Below are positions 32,969 to 42,450 of a stretch of DNA of 64,000 nucleotides, in pieces (positions within the stretch are counted from its first letter, which is position 1; every line of letters starts with the position of its first letter). The notes below the pieces were generated by a model. The model saw only the letters and a program-made list of their open reading frames with translations, was not told where the DNA came from and searched no databases. A program made the translations under genes and the position numbers. The stretch comes from Azospirillum brasilense (GTDB lineage: Bacteria; Pseudomonadota; Alphaproteobacteria; Azospirillales; Azospirillaceae): contig NZ_CP059449.1 of assembly GCF_022023855.1 (NCBI RefSeq), positions 372,001 to 436,000 of the forward strand, read 5' to 3'.

Positions 32969-34552
32969 TCACTCCGGCCGGGACAGGCTGGCCACCGCCG
33001 CCTGACTCCATGCGTCCTCGCACTCGCGGACCAGCGGGCCCCGCATCGCGCGGCAGCGCTCCACCACCGCCCCGGCCTCCGGCATACGTCCGGCCTCGAC
33101 CAGCAGCCGGATGCGGAGCGGATAGCCCCGCTCGCCCCCGCCGAAACGCCGTTCCTTGGCGTCGAGGGCGGCCAGCGCCTGGGACGCACGGCCGGCGGCC
33201 CGGTGCTCGGCGATCAGCAGGTCGAACGCCTCCAGCGGGGCAGACGCGCTTTTGACGGCGATTTCGAGGTCCTTCACCGCGAGATCCGGACGGTTCTGCT
33301 TCGTATGGAGCCGATAGTAGGTCATCCGCAGATAGGGATCGGACTCGAAGCCTCCCTTGGCGACCTCCTTCAAGGCGGCCTCCGCCTCGGTGAGACGCTC
33401 CTTCGCGATCAGGCTGTCCGCACGCTGCACCAGGACGCTGCGCGACAGCGCCTTCAGAGCCGAACCCTGGAACACGGCTTTCTCGTAACCCACCGTGTTC
33501 TTGTCGCGGGCCGCGCTCTCGAACAGTTGCTCGCGGACCGCATAATCGCTCAGATCCGCAAACCGCTGTTCCGCGGAATTGTGACCCACCCGCAGTTGCT
33601 TGCCGATCTCCCCCAGGATCTTGGCCGGGCCGGCCGACAGCTCCTTGAAGGCGGCGTTGATGCCCGCGCTGTACTGCCCCGACGCCATCAGGGCATTGAT
33701 CTGGTCCTCAAGATTCTTGCGCTCCTCCTCGGCCTTGGCGCTCTGCTTGCGCGCATCGTCGGCGAAACGCTCCATCACGACCTGGAAGACGTTGGTGTTG
33801 TAACCGGCCTTCTCCAGAAGATCGAAACCAAGGAGATCGGCCTCGTCTTCCTGCTGGCGAGCCCAGGACGGGTGCGCCACGATGTCCTGGAAGGCGCGAT
33901 AGGATGTGTAGATCAGCGTCGCGTTCCTGGCCATCTCCGGATTGGAGCGGGGAGCCGCGGACAGCAGCGCCCCCATCCCCGTGTCCTCGACCGTTTTCTG
34001 AGCAGCGTGCTCGCGGTCGGCGTCCATGTGATTGAGCAGAAGGTGTGACACCTCGTGAGCCAGGATGAAGGCGAGTTCGTCCTCATTCTCGGAGTTCACG
34101 AACACCCCCTGCGAGATCAGGATGGTGTTCGCCGGAACGGCCTCCGCCACATAGGCGGGGTTGTTGGTCACGACGATGGTGACGGACGGCTTGGCGTGGG
34201 GCCACGCCTTGAGGAGACGTGCCAGGACCTGGTTCGCGTAACGCTGCAGCGGTTCCGCTCCCGCCAGCTCACGCGTGCCCGGCGGAAGCGGGTCACGGCC
34301 GTCGAGCGACCGCGCCGACGCTCCCGACGGCTTCTGCAGCGATGCGGCGAGAGCCGCCATGGAGCCGCCCCCGGCGTCCGGAAGACGCCGCTGCTCCGCG
34401 ACCTCGACGAACCGCGCGGGAACGGATTCATAGGTTCGCTTGCCGCTGAGTTCCGTGGTCAGCGTGTCGAGCGACTTGCATCCACCGGCGAGCAAGGTCA
34501 GGCCGAGCAGAACGGGAACGAGCGGGCGGCGCAAGGCGGTGTTCACTTGCAT
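32969..34552 (-). CDS. M48-family metalloprotease lipoprotein with TPR-like tail
   Basis: 527 aa from the ATG at 34552, with a signal peptide and lipobox-like LLAGGC (Cys25). The M48 zinc motif is HEVSH (His166-Glu167-x-x-His170) and the third ligand is the Glu of EDEADLLGFDLLEKAGYN (about 242). The C-terminal half (about 330-500) is helical with TPR-like repeats, as in BepA/YfgC. By analogy it is a periplasmic outer-membrane-quality protease. Its start lies 10 bases inside the preceding small gene, and it is the last gene of a three-gene unit with the CHASE2 protein. Confidence 0.87.
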   Translation of the reverse strand: MQVNTALRRPLVPVLLGLTLLAGGCKSLDTLTTELSGKRTYESVPARFVEVAEQRRLPDAGGGSMAALAASLQKPSGASARSLDGRDPLPPGTRELAGAEPLQRYANQVLARLLKAWPHAKPSVTIVVTNNPAYVAEAVPANTILISQGVFVNSENEDELAFILAHEVSHLLLNHMDADREHAAQKTVEDTGMGALLSAAPRSNPEMARNATLIYTSYRAFQDIVAHPSWARQQEDEADLLGFDLLEKAGYNTNVFQVVMERFADDARKQSAKAEEERKNLEDQINALMASGQYSAGINAAFKELSAGPAKILGEIGKQLRVGHNSAEQRFADLSDYAVREQLFESAARDKNTVGYEKAVFQGSALKALSRSVLVQRADSLIAKERLTEAEAALKEVAKGGFESDPYLRMTYYRLHTKQNRPDLAVKDLEIAVKSASAPLEAFDLLIAEHRAAGRASQALAALDAKERRFGGGERGYPLRIRLLVEAGRMPEAGAVVERCRAMRGPLVRECEDAWSQAAVASLSRPE

Positions 34553-34908
34553 TCGGAGGCGCCTCGCGACGAATAGGTCGTTCCACTGACCCGCTGGGCC
34601 GTCTGGCATTCGGTGAGCACCTGGGCCTTGGCCGACACCTGCACCTGGAACGGGCTGAGCCACACCTCCTGTCCGCCCGCGTTCACCTTCACGTAGCGGG
34701 TGTTGCGGTTGTAATCGGCCGCATCGAAGGGAACCGATGGGAAGGCTTCCTTGGGCAACTCCCCCCTCTTGCCGCCCTTTTCATCGAAGACGGCGACCTT
34801 GCCCCCCGGTCCGGACATGATCTTTTCAATCTTCACCTTATCTTGCGCCATCGCTGACGCCGCGAATGAGCACAGAGCAAGCAAGGCCACAGCGGAGATC
34901 CTGATCAC
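34543..34908 (-). CDS. Small secreted SH3-like protein
   Basis: A 121-aa protein with a signal peptide (residues 1-21, ending AMA). The mature part has a short beta-rich domain with VAVFDEKGGKRGELP and an SH3-like strand pattern, plus a C-terminal pair of cysteines (TECQTAQRV and the terminal SECK). I do not recognise a named family. It sits 12 bases after the CHASE2 gene and overlaps the M48 gene by 10 bases, so it is likely a partner of these two. Confidence 0.7.
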   Translation of the reverse strand: MIRISAVALLALCSFAASAMAQDKVKIEKIMSGPGGKVAVFDEKGGKRGELPKEAFPSVPFDAADYNRNTRYVKVNAGGQEVWLSPFQVQVSAKAQVLTECQTAQRVSGTTYSSRGASECK

Positions 34909-34920
34909 GCCATTCCTCCT

Positions 34921-36426
34921 TCAATTCGGGGTTTTGCCATTTTGGGATTTTTCCTGCGCTTCCAGCAGGCGAAGCTCTTGGAATCGCTTGGCAAGCACAA
35001 TGCGGGCCGGGCCGGCGATCGCAGCGCCCGCGACGGCAACGCCAATCCAGTTGGCCGGCTCCAAGTCGTGCAACCACACAAGGCAGGCCGAGAGAACGAG
35101 GCCGAGAAGCGAACCGGCCCCCATGAGCAGCAGGGTCCACAGCACGGCGGACAGCAACGTCCGAGGGGCGATCAGATTGCCGATCCTACGGGCCGCGAAA
35201 GCGAAGGCCGCCATGGCGATCAGTTCCACCAGCACCGACAGGTCAAGATCGCCAAGCCCGAGCTTGCTCCACTCCTTCATGAATCCGGCGCCGCGAACGA
35301 TCAGGTTGTCGATCGCCATGGCGTGCAGAAACATCCCCGGAACGATGCCGTACACCGGGGAGGGGCCGACATCCTGGACTCCGGAGAACATGGCCCCCAC
35401 CACGACGATCCGGCCGGCCAGTATGGCCGACACGGCCTCAAGGTTGACGTCCTTCGCCGATTCCGGCGCCGTCAGCCACTCCGCCCGGATCACCGGATGG
35501 TAGGCGCACCCCGCCGGCGCGGTGGACAGCGCACCGCTCTCGAACGGCGTCAGGGTTCGGATCACATTGCCGAGCACATCCGCAACAGACCCGTCGGGAC
35601 AGCCCGCCGCAAGCTGCCGATGGTCGGGGTGCATGGCCTCCGCCCCGGCCGGCCGGACGCGCCCCCATTCGATGGTCAGGGCTATGTTCCTGAAGGCGTC
35701 CTGGTTGGCCATGGGGTCGTTCTTGCCGCCTTTGCACGCGGCGTCTTGCCCGCAATGCTCAATGTAGGCCGCCAGCGCCGCCGACAGTCGCGGCGAACCG
35801 CAGTAATTTTCAGCAAACAAGTCGACATGGGACGCGCCGTCGCGGATAAGAGGATGGACCTCCAGCCTCACCGCATCGCGCAGTTCCTGGAGGTTCTGCC
35901 GTCCGGCCGTGGCGCATCCCGACTCATCCTGCTGGCTGCTTCGCGCCACCGTCATGAAGACGGGAAAATCATCCATCTCCTTGACAAGACGGCCCAGGCC
36001 ATCCGGATCTCCAACCCTGTTCCTGTCGATGATCATCAGATCCAGAAGGATGCTTTCGGCGCCGGCTTTCTTGATCTCTTCGATCAGGCGCGCGTAGAAA
36101 TCGAACGACGGCGGATAAGACTCGCCGCTGGCGGCAAGCGTTTGGTCGTCGATCTGGACGACGGCGATTTTTTTCTGACCCTTGTCGGGATAGAAGCTGG
36201 CGGCAAGCCGCCGATAGGCATCCAGCGATGTCCGACCGCTGGAACCGTTGATATCCAACGGGTTGAGGACGGCCGCCAGAACGACCAGAAGCGGTACGAG
36301 CGAGAGCTTGAGCAATCGATCGCCCAGCCGTCGCCACCCGGCGCAGTGCGTGGGCAGGCGAGCGACGAGGCGTTGCCAAATATCGGCCACGGCCGGCAAA
36401 CGATTCTTCGCATCAGGAGCCGGCAT
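34921..36426 (-). CDS. CHASE2-domain membrane protein without output domain
   Basis: A 501-aa protein. One N-terminal membrane segment (about 38-60) precedes a periplasmic CHASE2 domain (about 75-375) with DAYRRL, IAVVQIDDQTL, AGAESILLDLMI, IVVVGAMFSGVQD and the conserved PGMFLHAMAIDNLI. Three C-terminal membrane segments follow (about 395-475), then a short cytoplasmic tail. CHASE2 is normally the input of adenylate cyclases, kinases or GGDEF proteins; here no output domain follows. It is the first gene of the CHASE2-small protein-M48 unit. The A/T-rich region upstream (about 36520-36580) is a likely promoter area. Confidence 0.85.
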   Translation of the reverse strand: MPAPDAKNRLPAVADIWQRLVARLPTHCAGWRRLGDRLLKLSLVPLLVVLAAVLNPLDINGSSGRTSLDAYRRLAASFYPDKGQKKIAVVQIDDQTLAASGESYPPSFDFYARLIEEIKKAGAESILLDLMIIDRNRVGDPDGLGRLVKEMDDFPVFMTVARSSQQDESGCATAGRQNLQELRDAVRLEVHPLIRDGASHVDLFAENYCGSPRLSAALAAYIEHCGQDAACKGGKNDPMANQDAFRNIALTIEWGRVRPAGAEAMHPDHRQLAAGCPDGSVADVLGNVIRTLTPFESGALSTAPAGCAYHPVIRAEWLTAPESAKDVNLEAVSAILAGRIVVVGAMFSGVQDVGPSPVYGIVPGMFLHAMAIDNLIVRGAGFMKEWSKLGLGDLDLSVLVELIAMAAFAFAARRIGNLIAPRTLLSAVLWTLLLMGAGSLLGLVLSACLVWLHDLEPANWIGVAVAGAAIAGPARIVLAKRFQELRLLEAQEKSQNGKTPN

Positions 36427-36716
36427 GACAGCGACTCTGAGTCCTCAACAAAATGGCCGGCCAGCCTCATCCGCAAGGGAAGCAAAGCTGGAGTCTTTGC
36501 AATTTTATCGAGATGACGGCGAAGAACAATATTAATTTTGAATTAGTTTTTGCTCGTCATGCATATCTTGGAATGCAATCCACCAGCGGACACGCGCGAG
36601 GCATAGGCTGCTCACCGCCCGCTCCCAACCGCGACGGGGAGGCGGAACGAGCGCACGCGCAAAGACGGAGGAGCGTCGCCGCCCCTCCGCGCTCGGACTT
36701 CGTCAGATTTGCGCGG
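36427..36716. other. Intergenic region between purD and the CHASE2 operon
   Basis: A 290-bp region. The part near 36520-36580 is A/T-rich (GAACAATATTAATTTTGAAT) and probably bears the CHASE2 promoter. A purD terminator hairpin lies at 36661-36690. I see no gene. Confidence 0.5.
36661..36690 (-). terminator. purD terminator hairpin
   Basis: On the minus strand, CGGAGG pairs with CCTCCG around a 12-base loop and is followed by TCTTT. It starts about 28 bases after the purD stop. Confidence 0.5.
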
Positions 36717-38006
36717 TCAGCGCGCCACCGCCCGCCAGCCGATGTCGCGGCGGCAGAAGCCGTCCGGCCAATCCAGAGCGTCGACACCCTGATACGCGCG
36801 CTTCTGCGCCTCGGCCACGGTCGGCGCCTTGGCGGTCACGCCCAGAACGCGCCCGCCGGTGGACAGCACCCGCCCACCGTCCGCCAGCTTCGTGCCGGCG
36901 TGGAAGACGGTCACGCCCTCCACCGCGTTGGCGGCGGCGAAACCCTTGATCTCCGTGTTCTTCACGTAGTCGCCGGGATAGCCGTTCGCCGCCATGACGA
37001 CGCACAGCGCCGTCTCGTCGTGCCAGCGCAGGTCGATGTTCTTCAACTGGCCGTCCGCCGCCGCGATCAAGGCGGCCAGCGCGTCGGACTTCAGGCGCAT
37101 CATCAGTGTCTGACATTCCGGGTCGCCGAAGCGGACGTTGAACTCCAGCGTCTTCGGCACCGGGTTGCCGGCGGCGTCCTTGCCGATCATCAGGCCGGCG
37201 AACAGCACGCCCTTGAAGGGACGTCCCTCCGCCGCCATGCCCTTGACGGTCGGCTCGACGATCTCGCGCATCACGCGGGCTTGGAGGTCCGGAGTCAGTG
37301 CCGGGGCCGGGGAATAGGCGCCCATGCCGCCGGTGTTCGGGCCGGTGTCGCCGTCGCCCACCGCCTTGTGGTCCTGGGCCGAGGCCAGCGGCAGCGCCGA
37401 TTCGCCGTCGCACAGCGCGAAGAAGCTGACCTCCTCGCCGTCCAGGAACTCCTCGACCACCACCTCAGCCCCGGCGGCGCCGAAGCGGCCCTCGACCAGA
37501 GCCTCGTCGATGGCGGCGAAGGCCTCCTCCTGGGTGCGGGCGACGGTCACGCCCTTGCCGGCGGCCAGCCCGTCGGCCTTGACCACGATGGGGGCGCCGT
37601 TCTTGCGGACGAAGTCCTTGGCGGCCTCGACGTCCCTGAAGCGGCCATAGGCGGCGGTCGGCACGCCGTACTTGGCCAAAATGTCCTTCATGAAGCCCTT
37701 GGATCCCTCAAGCTCCGCCGCCGCGGCGCTGGGGCCGAAAGCCTTGATGCCGAGGGCGGTCAGCTTGTCGACGAGGCCGAGCACCAGCGGCCCCTCCGGG
37801 CCGACGACCACGAAGTCGATGGCCTTTTCCTGGGCGAAGCGGACCAGGGCGTCCACATCCTCCGCGCCGATGGCGACGCATTCGGCCACGTCCGCGATGC
37901 CAGCGTTGCCCGGCGCGCAGTAGAGCGTGTCGCACAGCGGCGAGTTCTGAATGGCCCAGCACAGCGCATGCTCGCGCCCACCCGACCCGACCACCAGGAC
38001 TTTCAT
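36717..38006 (-). CDS. purD: Phosphoribosylamine-glycine ligase (GARS)
   Basis: 429 aa from the ATG at 38006, the usual length. It begins [15 protein letters not shown], the dinucleotide-like N-terminal motif of GARS. The ATP-grasp part shows [32 protein letters not shown] and [11 protein letters not shown]. It catalyses the second step of purine synthesis (phosphoribosylamine + glycine + ATP). It is transcribed divergently from xseA across 57 bases, a frequent pair in alphaproteobacteria. Confidence 0.97.
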   Translation of the reverse strand: MKVLVVGSGGREHALCWAIQNSPLCDTLYCAPGNAGIADVAECVAIGAEDVDALVRFAQEKAIDFVVVGPEGPLVLGLVDKLTALGIKAFGPSAAAAELEGSKGFMKDILAKYGVPTAAYGRFRDVEAAKDFVRKNGAPIVVKADGLAAGKGVTVARTQEEAFAAIDEALVEGRFGAAGAEVVVEEFLDGEEVSFFALCDGESALPLASAQDHKAVGDGDTGPNTGGMGAYSPAPALTPDLQARVMREIVEPTVKGMAAEGRPFKGVLFAGLMIGKDAAGNPVPKTLEFNVRFGDPECQTLMMRLKSDALAALIAAADGQLKNIDLRWHDETALCVVMAANGYPGDYVKNTEIKGFAAANAVEGVTVFHAGTKLADGGRVLSTGGRVLGVTAKAPTVAEAQKRAYQGVDALDWPDGFCRRDIGWRAVAR

Positions 38007-38063
38007 GGCACCTCGTCCTTCCACGCTTGTTGCCGACACCGCGCCTTGTATCATGGTGCCGCC

Positions 38064-39692
38064 ATGACTCAAGACCTTGATATGACCTCTCCGCTGATCG
38101 CCCCCGAGCCGCGCCCCGGCTCGAACCTGCCGGAATTCTCGGTGGGCGACCTCGCCCGGCGCCTGAAGCGCAGCATCGAGGAGGAGTTCGGCTTCGTCCG
38201 CGTACGCGGCGAGATCTCCCAGCCCAAGCGCCACAGTTCCGGCCACTGCTACCTCCGCCTGAAGGACGACACGGCGGTGATCGAGGCGGTGTGCTGGCGC
38301 GGCACCGCGTCGAAGCTGGCCGTCCAGCCGGCGGAGGGGCTGGAGGTCATCGTCACCGGGCGCATGACGACCTACCCCGGCCGCTCGCAATACCAGCTCA
38401 TCATCGAGTCGATGGAGCTGGCCGGCGAGGGCGCCCTGCTGAAGATGCTGGAGGAGCGCAAGAAGCGCCTCGCGGCGGAGGGGCTGTTCGACGCCGGGCG
38501 CAAGAAGCCCATTCCCTTCCTGCCCGACGTGATCGGCGTCGTCACCTCGCCCACCGGGGCGGTCATCCGCGACATCCTGCACCGGCTGCACGACCGCTTC
38601 CCGCGCCGGGTCCTGCTCTGGCCGGTCGCCGTGCAGGGGGAGCGGGCGGCGGCGGAGGTCACCGCGGCGATCGAGGGCTTCAACCGCATCCCGCCCGGCG
38701 GCCCGGTGCCGCGCCCGGATCTGCTGATCGTGGCGCGCGGCGGCGGCTCGCTGGAGGACCTGATGGCCTTCAACGAGGAGAACGTCGTCCGCGCGGCGGC
38801 GGCCAGCCGCATCCCGCTGATCTCGGCGGTGGGGCACGAGACCGACACCACCCTGATCGACTTCGCGTCCGACCGCCGCGCCCCCACCCCCACGGCGGCG
38901 GCGGAGATGGCGGTGCCGGTGCGGGCGGAGCTGCTCGCCCAGGTGCTGGACGACGAGCGGCGCATGGTCGGCGCCGCCACCCGCCTGCTGGCCGAACGGC
39001 GGACACGGGTGGAGGGGCTGGCCCGTGGGCTCGGCGACCCGCGCGCCCTGCTGGAAAGCCACGCCCAGCGGCTGGACGACCGGGCGGAGCGGCTGGCGCT
39101 GGCCGCCGCCGCCCTGCTCGACCGCCGCCGCACCCGGCTGAACGAGCTGGGCGCCGCGTTGCGCCACCCGCGCGAGAAGCTGGCCGAGGCCGGGCAGCGG
39201 CTGGCGTCGGAGTCCCGCGCGCTCGACGGCGCGCTGCGCCACGCCGTTGTCGCCGCGCGCGGCCAGTATGAACGGGTGGCCGGGCGACTGACGCTCGGCC
39301 CGATCCGCGTGAAGTTCGGCGACGGCAGCCGGCGGCTGTCCGACCTGACGCCGCGTCTGGACCGCAGCTACGGCAAGGCGGTGGAGGAACGCGCGGCCAA
39401 GCTGGCGGCGGTGGGGCAGCTTCTGGAAAGCTATTCCTACAAGGGCGTCCTGGAGCGCGGCTTCGCCCTGGTGCAGTCCGGCGACGGCAAGCCGCTGACC
39501 AGGGCCGCCCAGGCCACGCCGGGTCTGGCGGTGTCGCTGGTCTTCGCCGATGGCCAAGCCGCCGCGACGGTGGACGGCGGGCCGCGGGTGGATGCACCGC
39601 CCACCGCGCCGGAGCCGAAGCCCAAGGCCGCCAAGGCCAAGCCCGAGCCAAAGAAGCCGCAGCGCCCACCGGTTCAGGGGAGTCTTTTCTGA
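38064..39692 (+). CDS. xseA: Exodeoxyribonuclease VII large subunit
   Basis: 542 aa. An N-terminal OB-fold domain ([20 protein letters not shown], then [20 protein letters not shown] in pieces) binds DNA; the nuclease domain carries [34 protein letters not shown], and [17 protein letters not shown]. The C-terminal half is a long helical region that binds XseB, and the last 40 residues are a Pro/Lys/Ala-rich tail. Acts in degradation of single-stranded DNA with XseB, which is not in this window. Confidence 0.96.
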   Translation: MTQDLDMTSPLIAPEPRPGSNLPEFSVGDLARRLKRSIEEEFGFVRVRGEISQPKRHSSGHCYLRLKDDTAVIEAVCWRGTASKLAVQPAEGLEVIVTGRMTTYPGRSQYQLIIESMELAGEGALLKMLEERKKRLAAEGLFDAGRKKPIPFLPDVIGVVTSPTGAVIRDILHRLHDRFPRRVLLWPVAVQGERAAAEVTAAIEGFNRIPPGGPVPRPDLLIVARGGGSLEDLMAFNEENVVRAAAASRIPLISAVGHETDTTLIDFASDRRAPTPTAAAEMAVPVRAELLAQVLDDERRMVGAATRLLAERRTRVEGLARGLGDPRALLESHAQRLDDRAERLALAAAALLDRRRTRLNELGAALRHPREKLAEAGQRLASESRALDGALRHAVVAARGQYERVAGRLTLGPIRVKFGDGSRRLSDLTPRLDRSYGKAVEERAAKLAAVGQLLESYSYKGVLERGFALVQSGDGKPLTRAAQATPGLAVSLVFADGQAAATVDGGPRVDAPPTAPEPKPKAAKAKPEPKKPQRPPVQGSLF

Positions 39693-39704
39693 GGAGGGTG
39701 ACCC

Positions 39705-39808
39705 TGCCCCCACCCTAACCCTCCCCCGCTATCGCAGGGGAGGGGACTGCCGCCGCTTCGCAGAAGGCACCCTCCCCTGCGCAGCGGGGGAGGGCCGGGG
39801 TGGGGGCA
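39705..39808. repeat. Nested REP-like inverted repeat A
   Basis: Outer arms of 26 bases (39705-39730 and 39783-39808) pair with three mismatches; inner arms CGCAGGGGAGGG (39733-39744) and CCCTCCCCTGCG pair perfectly. The element sits between the convergent 3' ends of xseA and pyrC. Its right half is shared with 58731-58772. It may act as a bidirectional terminator or mRNA stabiliser. Confidence 0.7.
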
Positions 39809-39839
39809 ACCGCAGCAGCAACGCCCGCGCCGCAGCCCC

Positions 39840-40895
39840 TCAAGCCGCGCCGGCCAAGGTCCAGCGCGTCGTCTCGCCGCTGCGGAAGGGCAGCACGGCC
39901 TCGCCGTCGGCGGTCAGCACGATGTCCGGCGCCGTGGACGGCGTGCGCTCCAGCACCACCTTGTCCTCGTTGGCCGGCAGGCCGTAGAAGCGCGGGCCGT
40001 TCAGGCTGGCGAAGGCCTCCAGCTTGTCCAGAGCGCCCGCCTCCTCGAAGGCTTCGGCGTAGAGTTCCATGGCGTTGGCGGCGGTGAAGCAGCCGGCGCA
40101 GCCGCAGGCGCTCTCCTTCGCGGTCACCGTGTGCGGGGCGGTGTCGGTGCCCAGGAAGAACGGCCCCTCGCCCGAGGTCGCGGCCTCGACCAGCGCCACC
40201 CGGTGCGTCTCGCGCTTGGCGATGGGCAGGCAGTAGAGGTGCGGGCGGATGCCGCCGGCGAACAGGTGGCTGCGGTTGATCAGCAGGTGGTGCGCCGTGA
40301 TCGTCGCCCCCACCCGGCCCGAGGCGGCGTGCTCGCGCACGAAGGCCACGGCCTCCGCGGTGGTCGCGTGCTCCAGCACCACGCGCAGCGCCGCGTAGCG
40401 CTCCAGCAGCGGGCCGAGGACGCGCTCCAGGAACACCGCCTCGCGGTCGAAGATGTCGACATGGGAGTCGGTCACCTCGCCATGGATCAGCAGCGGCATG
40501 CCGATCTCCGCCATGCGCTCCAGCACCGGGGCGATCTTGCCGAGGTCGGTCACGCCGTGGGCGCTGTTGGTGGTGGCGTTGGCCGGGTAGAGCTTGGCGG
40601 CGGCGAACACCCCGTCCTCGAAGCCCTGGGCCAGATCGTCGGCGTCGGTGCCGTCGGTCAGATAGGCCGTCATCAGCGGCGTGAAGGCGTGGCCCGCCGG
40701 CAGAGCCGCCAGGATGCGCTCCCGGTAGGCCACGGCGTCGGCCGTGCGGGTCACCGGCGGCTTCAGGTTCGGCATGATGATGGCGCGGCCGAACTGGTGG
40801 GCGGTGAAGGGCAGCACCGCCTTCAGCATGGCGCCGTCGCGCAGGTGCACATGCCAGTCGTCGGGACGGCGGAGGACGAGACGGTCGGTGGGCAT
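39840..40895 (-). CDS. pyrC: Dihydroorotase (class II)
   Basis: 351 aa. Zinc ligands appear in WHVHLRD, the carboxylated lysine in [13 protein letters not shown], and HGEV, HATT and LGTDTAPH complete the metal and substrate sites. The enzyme closes carbamoyl-aspartate to dihydroorotate in pyrimidine synthesis. The protein size and NSAHG motif fit the E. coli PyrC-like class II rather than the longer class I. It is divergent from hisS over 180 bp and convergent with xseA. Confidence 0.97.
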   Translation of the reverse strand: MPTDRLVLRRPDDWHVHLRDGAMLKAVLPFTAHQFGRAIIMPNLKPPVTRTADAVAYRERILAALPAGHAFTPLMTAYLTDGTDADDLAQGFEDGVFAAAKLYPANATTNSAHGVTDLGKIAPVLERMAEIGMPLLIHGEVTDSHVDIFDREAVFLERVLGPLLERYAALRVVLEHATTAEAVAFVREHAASGRVGATITAHHLLINRSHLFAGGIRPHLYCLPIAKRETHRVALVEAATSGEGPFFLGTDTAPHTVTAKESACGCAGCFTAANAMELYAEAFEEAGALDKLEAFASLNGPRFYGLPANEDKVVLERTPSTAPDIVLTADGEAVLPFRSGETTRWTLAGAA

Positions 40896-40960
40896 GGCGG
40901 CTCCGGGCGCGGGAGAAGGGGACTGGCCGGAGTTCTAGACCCTTACGGCCCCCCGCTCAA

Positions 40961-40992
40961 CGGTATCGGGGCGGTATCGGGGCGCTATCCGG
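40961..40992. repeat. Three 11-bp direct repeats in the pyrC-hisS divergent region
   Basis: CGGTATCGGGG is repeated twice exactly (40961-40971, 40972-40982) and once degenerately (CGCTATCCGGC). The 11-bp period places the units on one face of the helix. They lie 66 bases upstream of the pyrC start and 84 upstream of hisS. Confidence 0.6.
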
Positions 40993-41075
40993 CCACTGCG
41001 CTGGTGACGGGACCGGCGAAAGCCGCTAGAACCCTAGCCGAATCCCTAGGGACATTCGAAGCCGGACCCGCGCCG

Positions 41076-42425
41076 ATGAGCCTCATTACCCCCCGCACCC
41101 CGCCCGGAACGATGGAGCTGCTGCCGCGCCAGCAGGTGGCCTTCCAACGTCTGCTCGACACCATCCGCCGCGGCTACGAGCGGTTCGGCTTCGTGCCGGT
41201 GGAAACCCCGGTGTTCGAGACGGTGGACACCCTGCTGACCAAGTCCGGCGGCGAGACCGAGAAGCAGGTCTATTTCGTGCAGTCCACCGGCGCCATTCAG
41301 CAGGGGAACAAGCCGGACATCGCGCTGCGCTTCGACCTGACGGTGCCGCTCGCCCGCTATGTGGCGGAGCATGAGCGCGACCTCGCCTTCCCCTTCCGCC
41401 GCTACCAGATCCAGCGCGTCTACCGCGGGGAACGGGCGCAGCGCGGGCGCTTCCGCGAATTCTACCAGTGCGACATCGACGTGATCGGCAAGGACAGCCT
41501 GTCCGCCCATTACGACGCGGAGATCCCGGCGGTCATCTACCACGTCTTCAAGGAACTGGACTTCGGCGGCTTCACCATCAACGTGAACAACCGCAAGGTC
41601 CTGCTCGGCCTCCTCGACGGGCTGGGCGTGGACGACGCGGAGAAGCGCGTCTTGGTCCTGCGCGAGATCGACAAGCTGGACAAGATCGGCCGCGACAAGG
41701 TGCGCGACAGCCTGACCGGCCTCGGCATGACCGCCGACGCCGCGGAAAAGATCCTGTCCCTGATCGACGCCAAGGGCACGAACGAAGAGACGCTCGCCGC
41801 GCTGGGCGCGCTGGGCATCGACAACGAGACCTTCCGCCAGGGTGTCTCGGAGCTGACCACCGTCATCGAGGGGCTGAAGGCCCTCCAGGTGCCGGACGGC
41901 GTGGTGCGCATCAACCTCGCCATCGCGCGCGGGCTGGATTACTACACCGGCACGGTCTACGAGACCTTCCTGAACGATCATCCGGGCATCGGCAGCGTGT
42001 GCTCCGGCGGGCGCTACGACAACCTCGCCAGCCACTACACCAAGTCGAAGCTGCCGGGTGTGGGCATCTCGATCGGCGCGACGCGGCTGTTCTACCAGCT
42101 GATGGAAGCCGGCATCATCAAGGACGGCGGCGCGACCGCCCAGGTCCTGGTGACGCAGATGGATCCGTCCCTGTCCGCCGACTATTACGGTCTGGCGACG
42201 GCGTTGCGGGCGGCGGGCATCAACACGGAAATCCAGCTCGACGGCGGCAAGCTCGCCAAGCAGATGAAATACGCCGACAAGGCGGGCATTCCGCTGGTCG
42301 TCCTGATGGGCTCCGACGAGAAGGCCCGCGGCACGGCGACGCTGAAGCATCTGGTGAAGGGCGAGCAGGTCGAAGTCCCGCTGGCCGATCTCGCCGCCAA
42401 GGCGAAGGAACTGCTGGGGGCATAG
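41076..42425 (+). CDS. hisS: Histidyl-tRNA synthetase, long (Bacteroidetes/eukaryote-like) type
   Basis: 449 aa. It starts [17 protein letters not shown]. Class II motifs: motif 2 is [20 protein letters not shown] followed by [23 protein letters not shown] is the HisA region; [12 protein letters not shown] is motif 3. The wording [13 protein letters not shown], the INVNNRKVL segment, the IDKLDKIG segment and C-terminal [17 protein letters not shown] match the longer type seen in Bacteroidetes and eukaryotes rather than the typical bacterial one (RYRQFHQLGVEVFG). A second, ordinary HisRS may exist elsewhere in the genome. The TPR gene follows 25 bases later. Confidence 0.92.
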   Translation: MSLITPRTPPGTMELLPRQQVAFQRLLDTIRRGYERFGFVPVETPVFETVDTLLTKSGGETEKQVYFVQSTGAIQQGNKPDIALRFDLTVPLARYVAEHERDLAFPFRRYQIQRVYRGERAQRGRFREFYQCDIDVIGKDSLSAHYDAEIPAVIYHVFKELDFGGFTINVNNRKVLLGLLDGLGVDDAEKRVLVLREIDKLDKIGRDKVRDSLTGLGMTADAAEKILSLIDAKGTNEETLAALGALGIDNETFRQGVSELTTVIEGLKALQVPDGVVRINLAIARGLDYYTGTVYETFLNDHPGIGSVCSGGRYDNLASHYTKSKLPGVGISIGATRLFYQLMEAGIIKDGGATAQVLVTQMDPSLSADYYGLATALRAAGINTEIQLDGGKLAKQMKYADKAGIPLVVLMGSDEKARGTATLKHLVKGEQVEVPLADLAAKAKELLGA

Positions 42426-42450
42426 CTCCCCACCACAGAAGGCCCCGCCC

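Noticed and set aside
36453..38063. Long plus-strand frame ahead of xseA and antisense to purD
   Set aside because: Antisense to purD; the XseA family starts at 38064.
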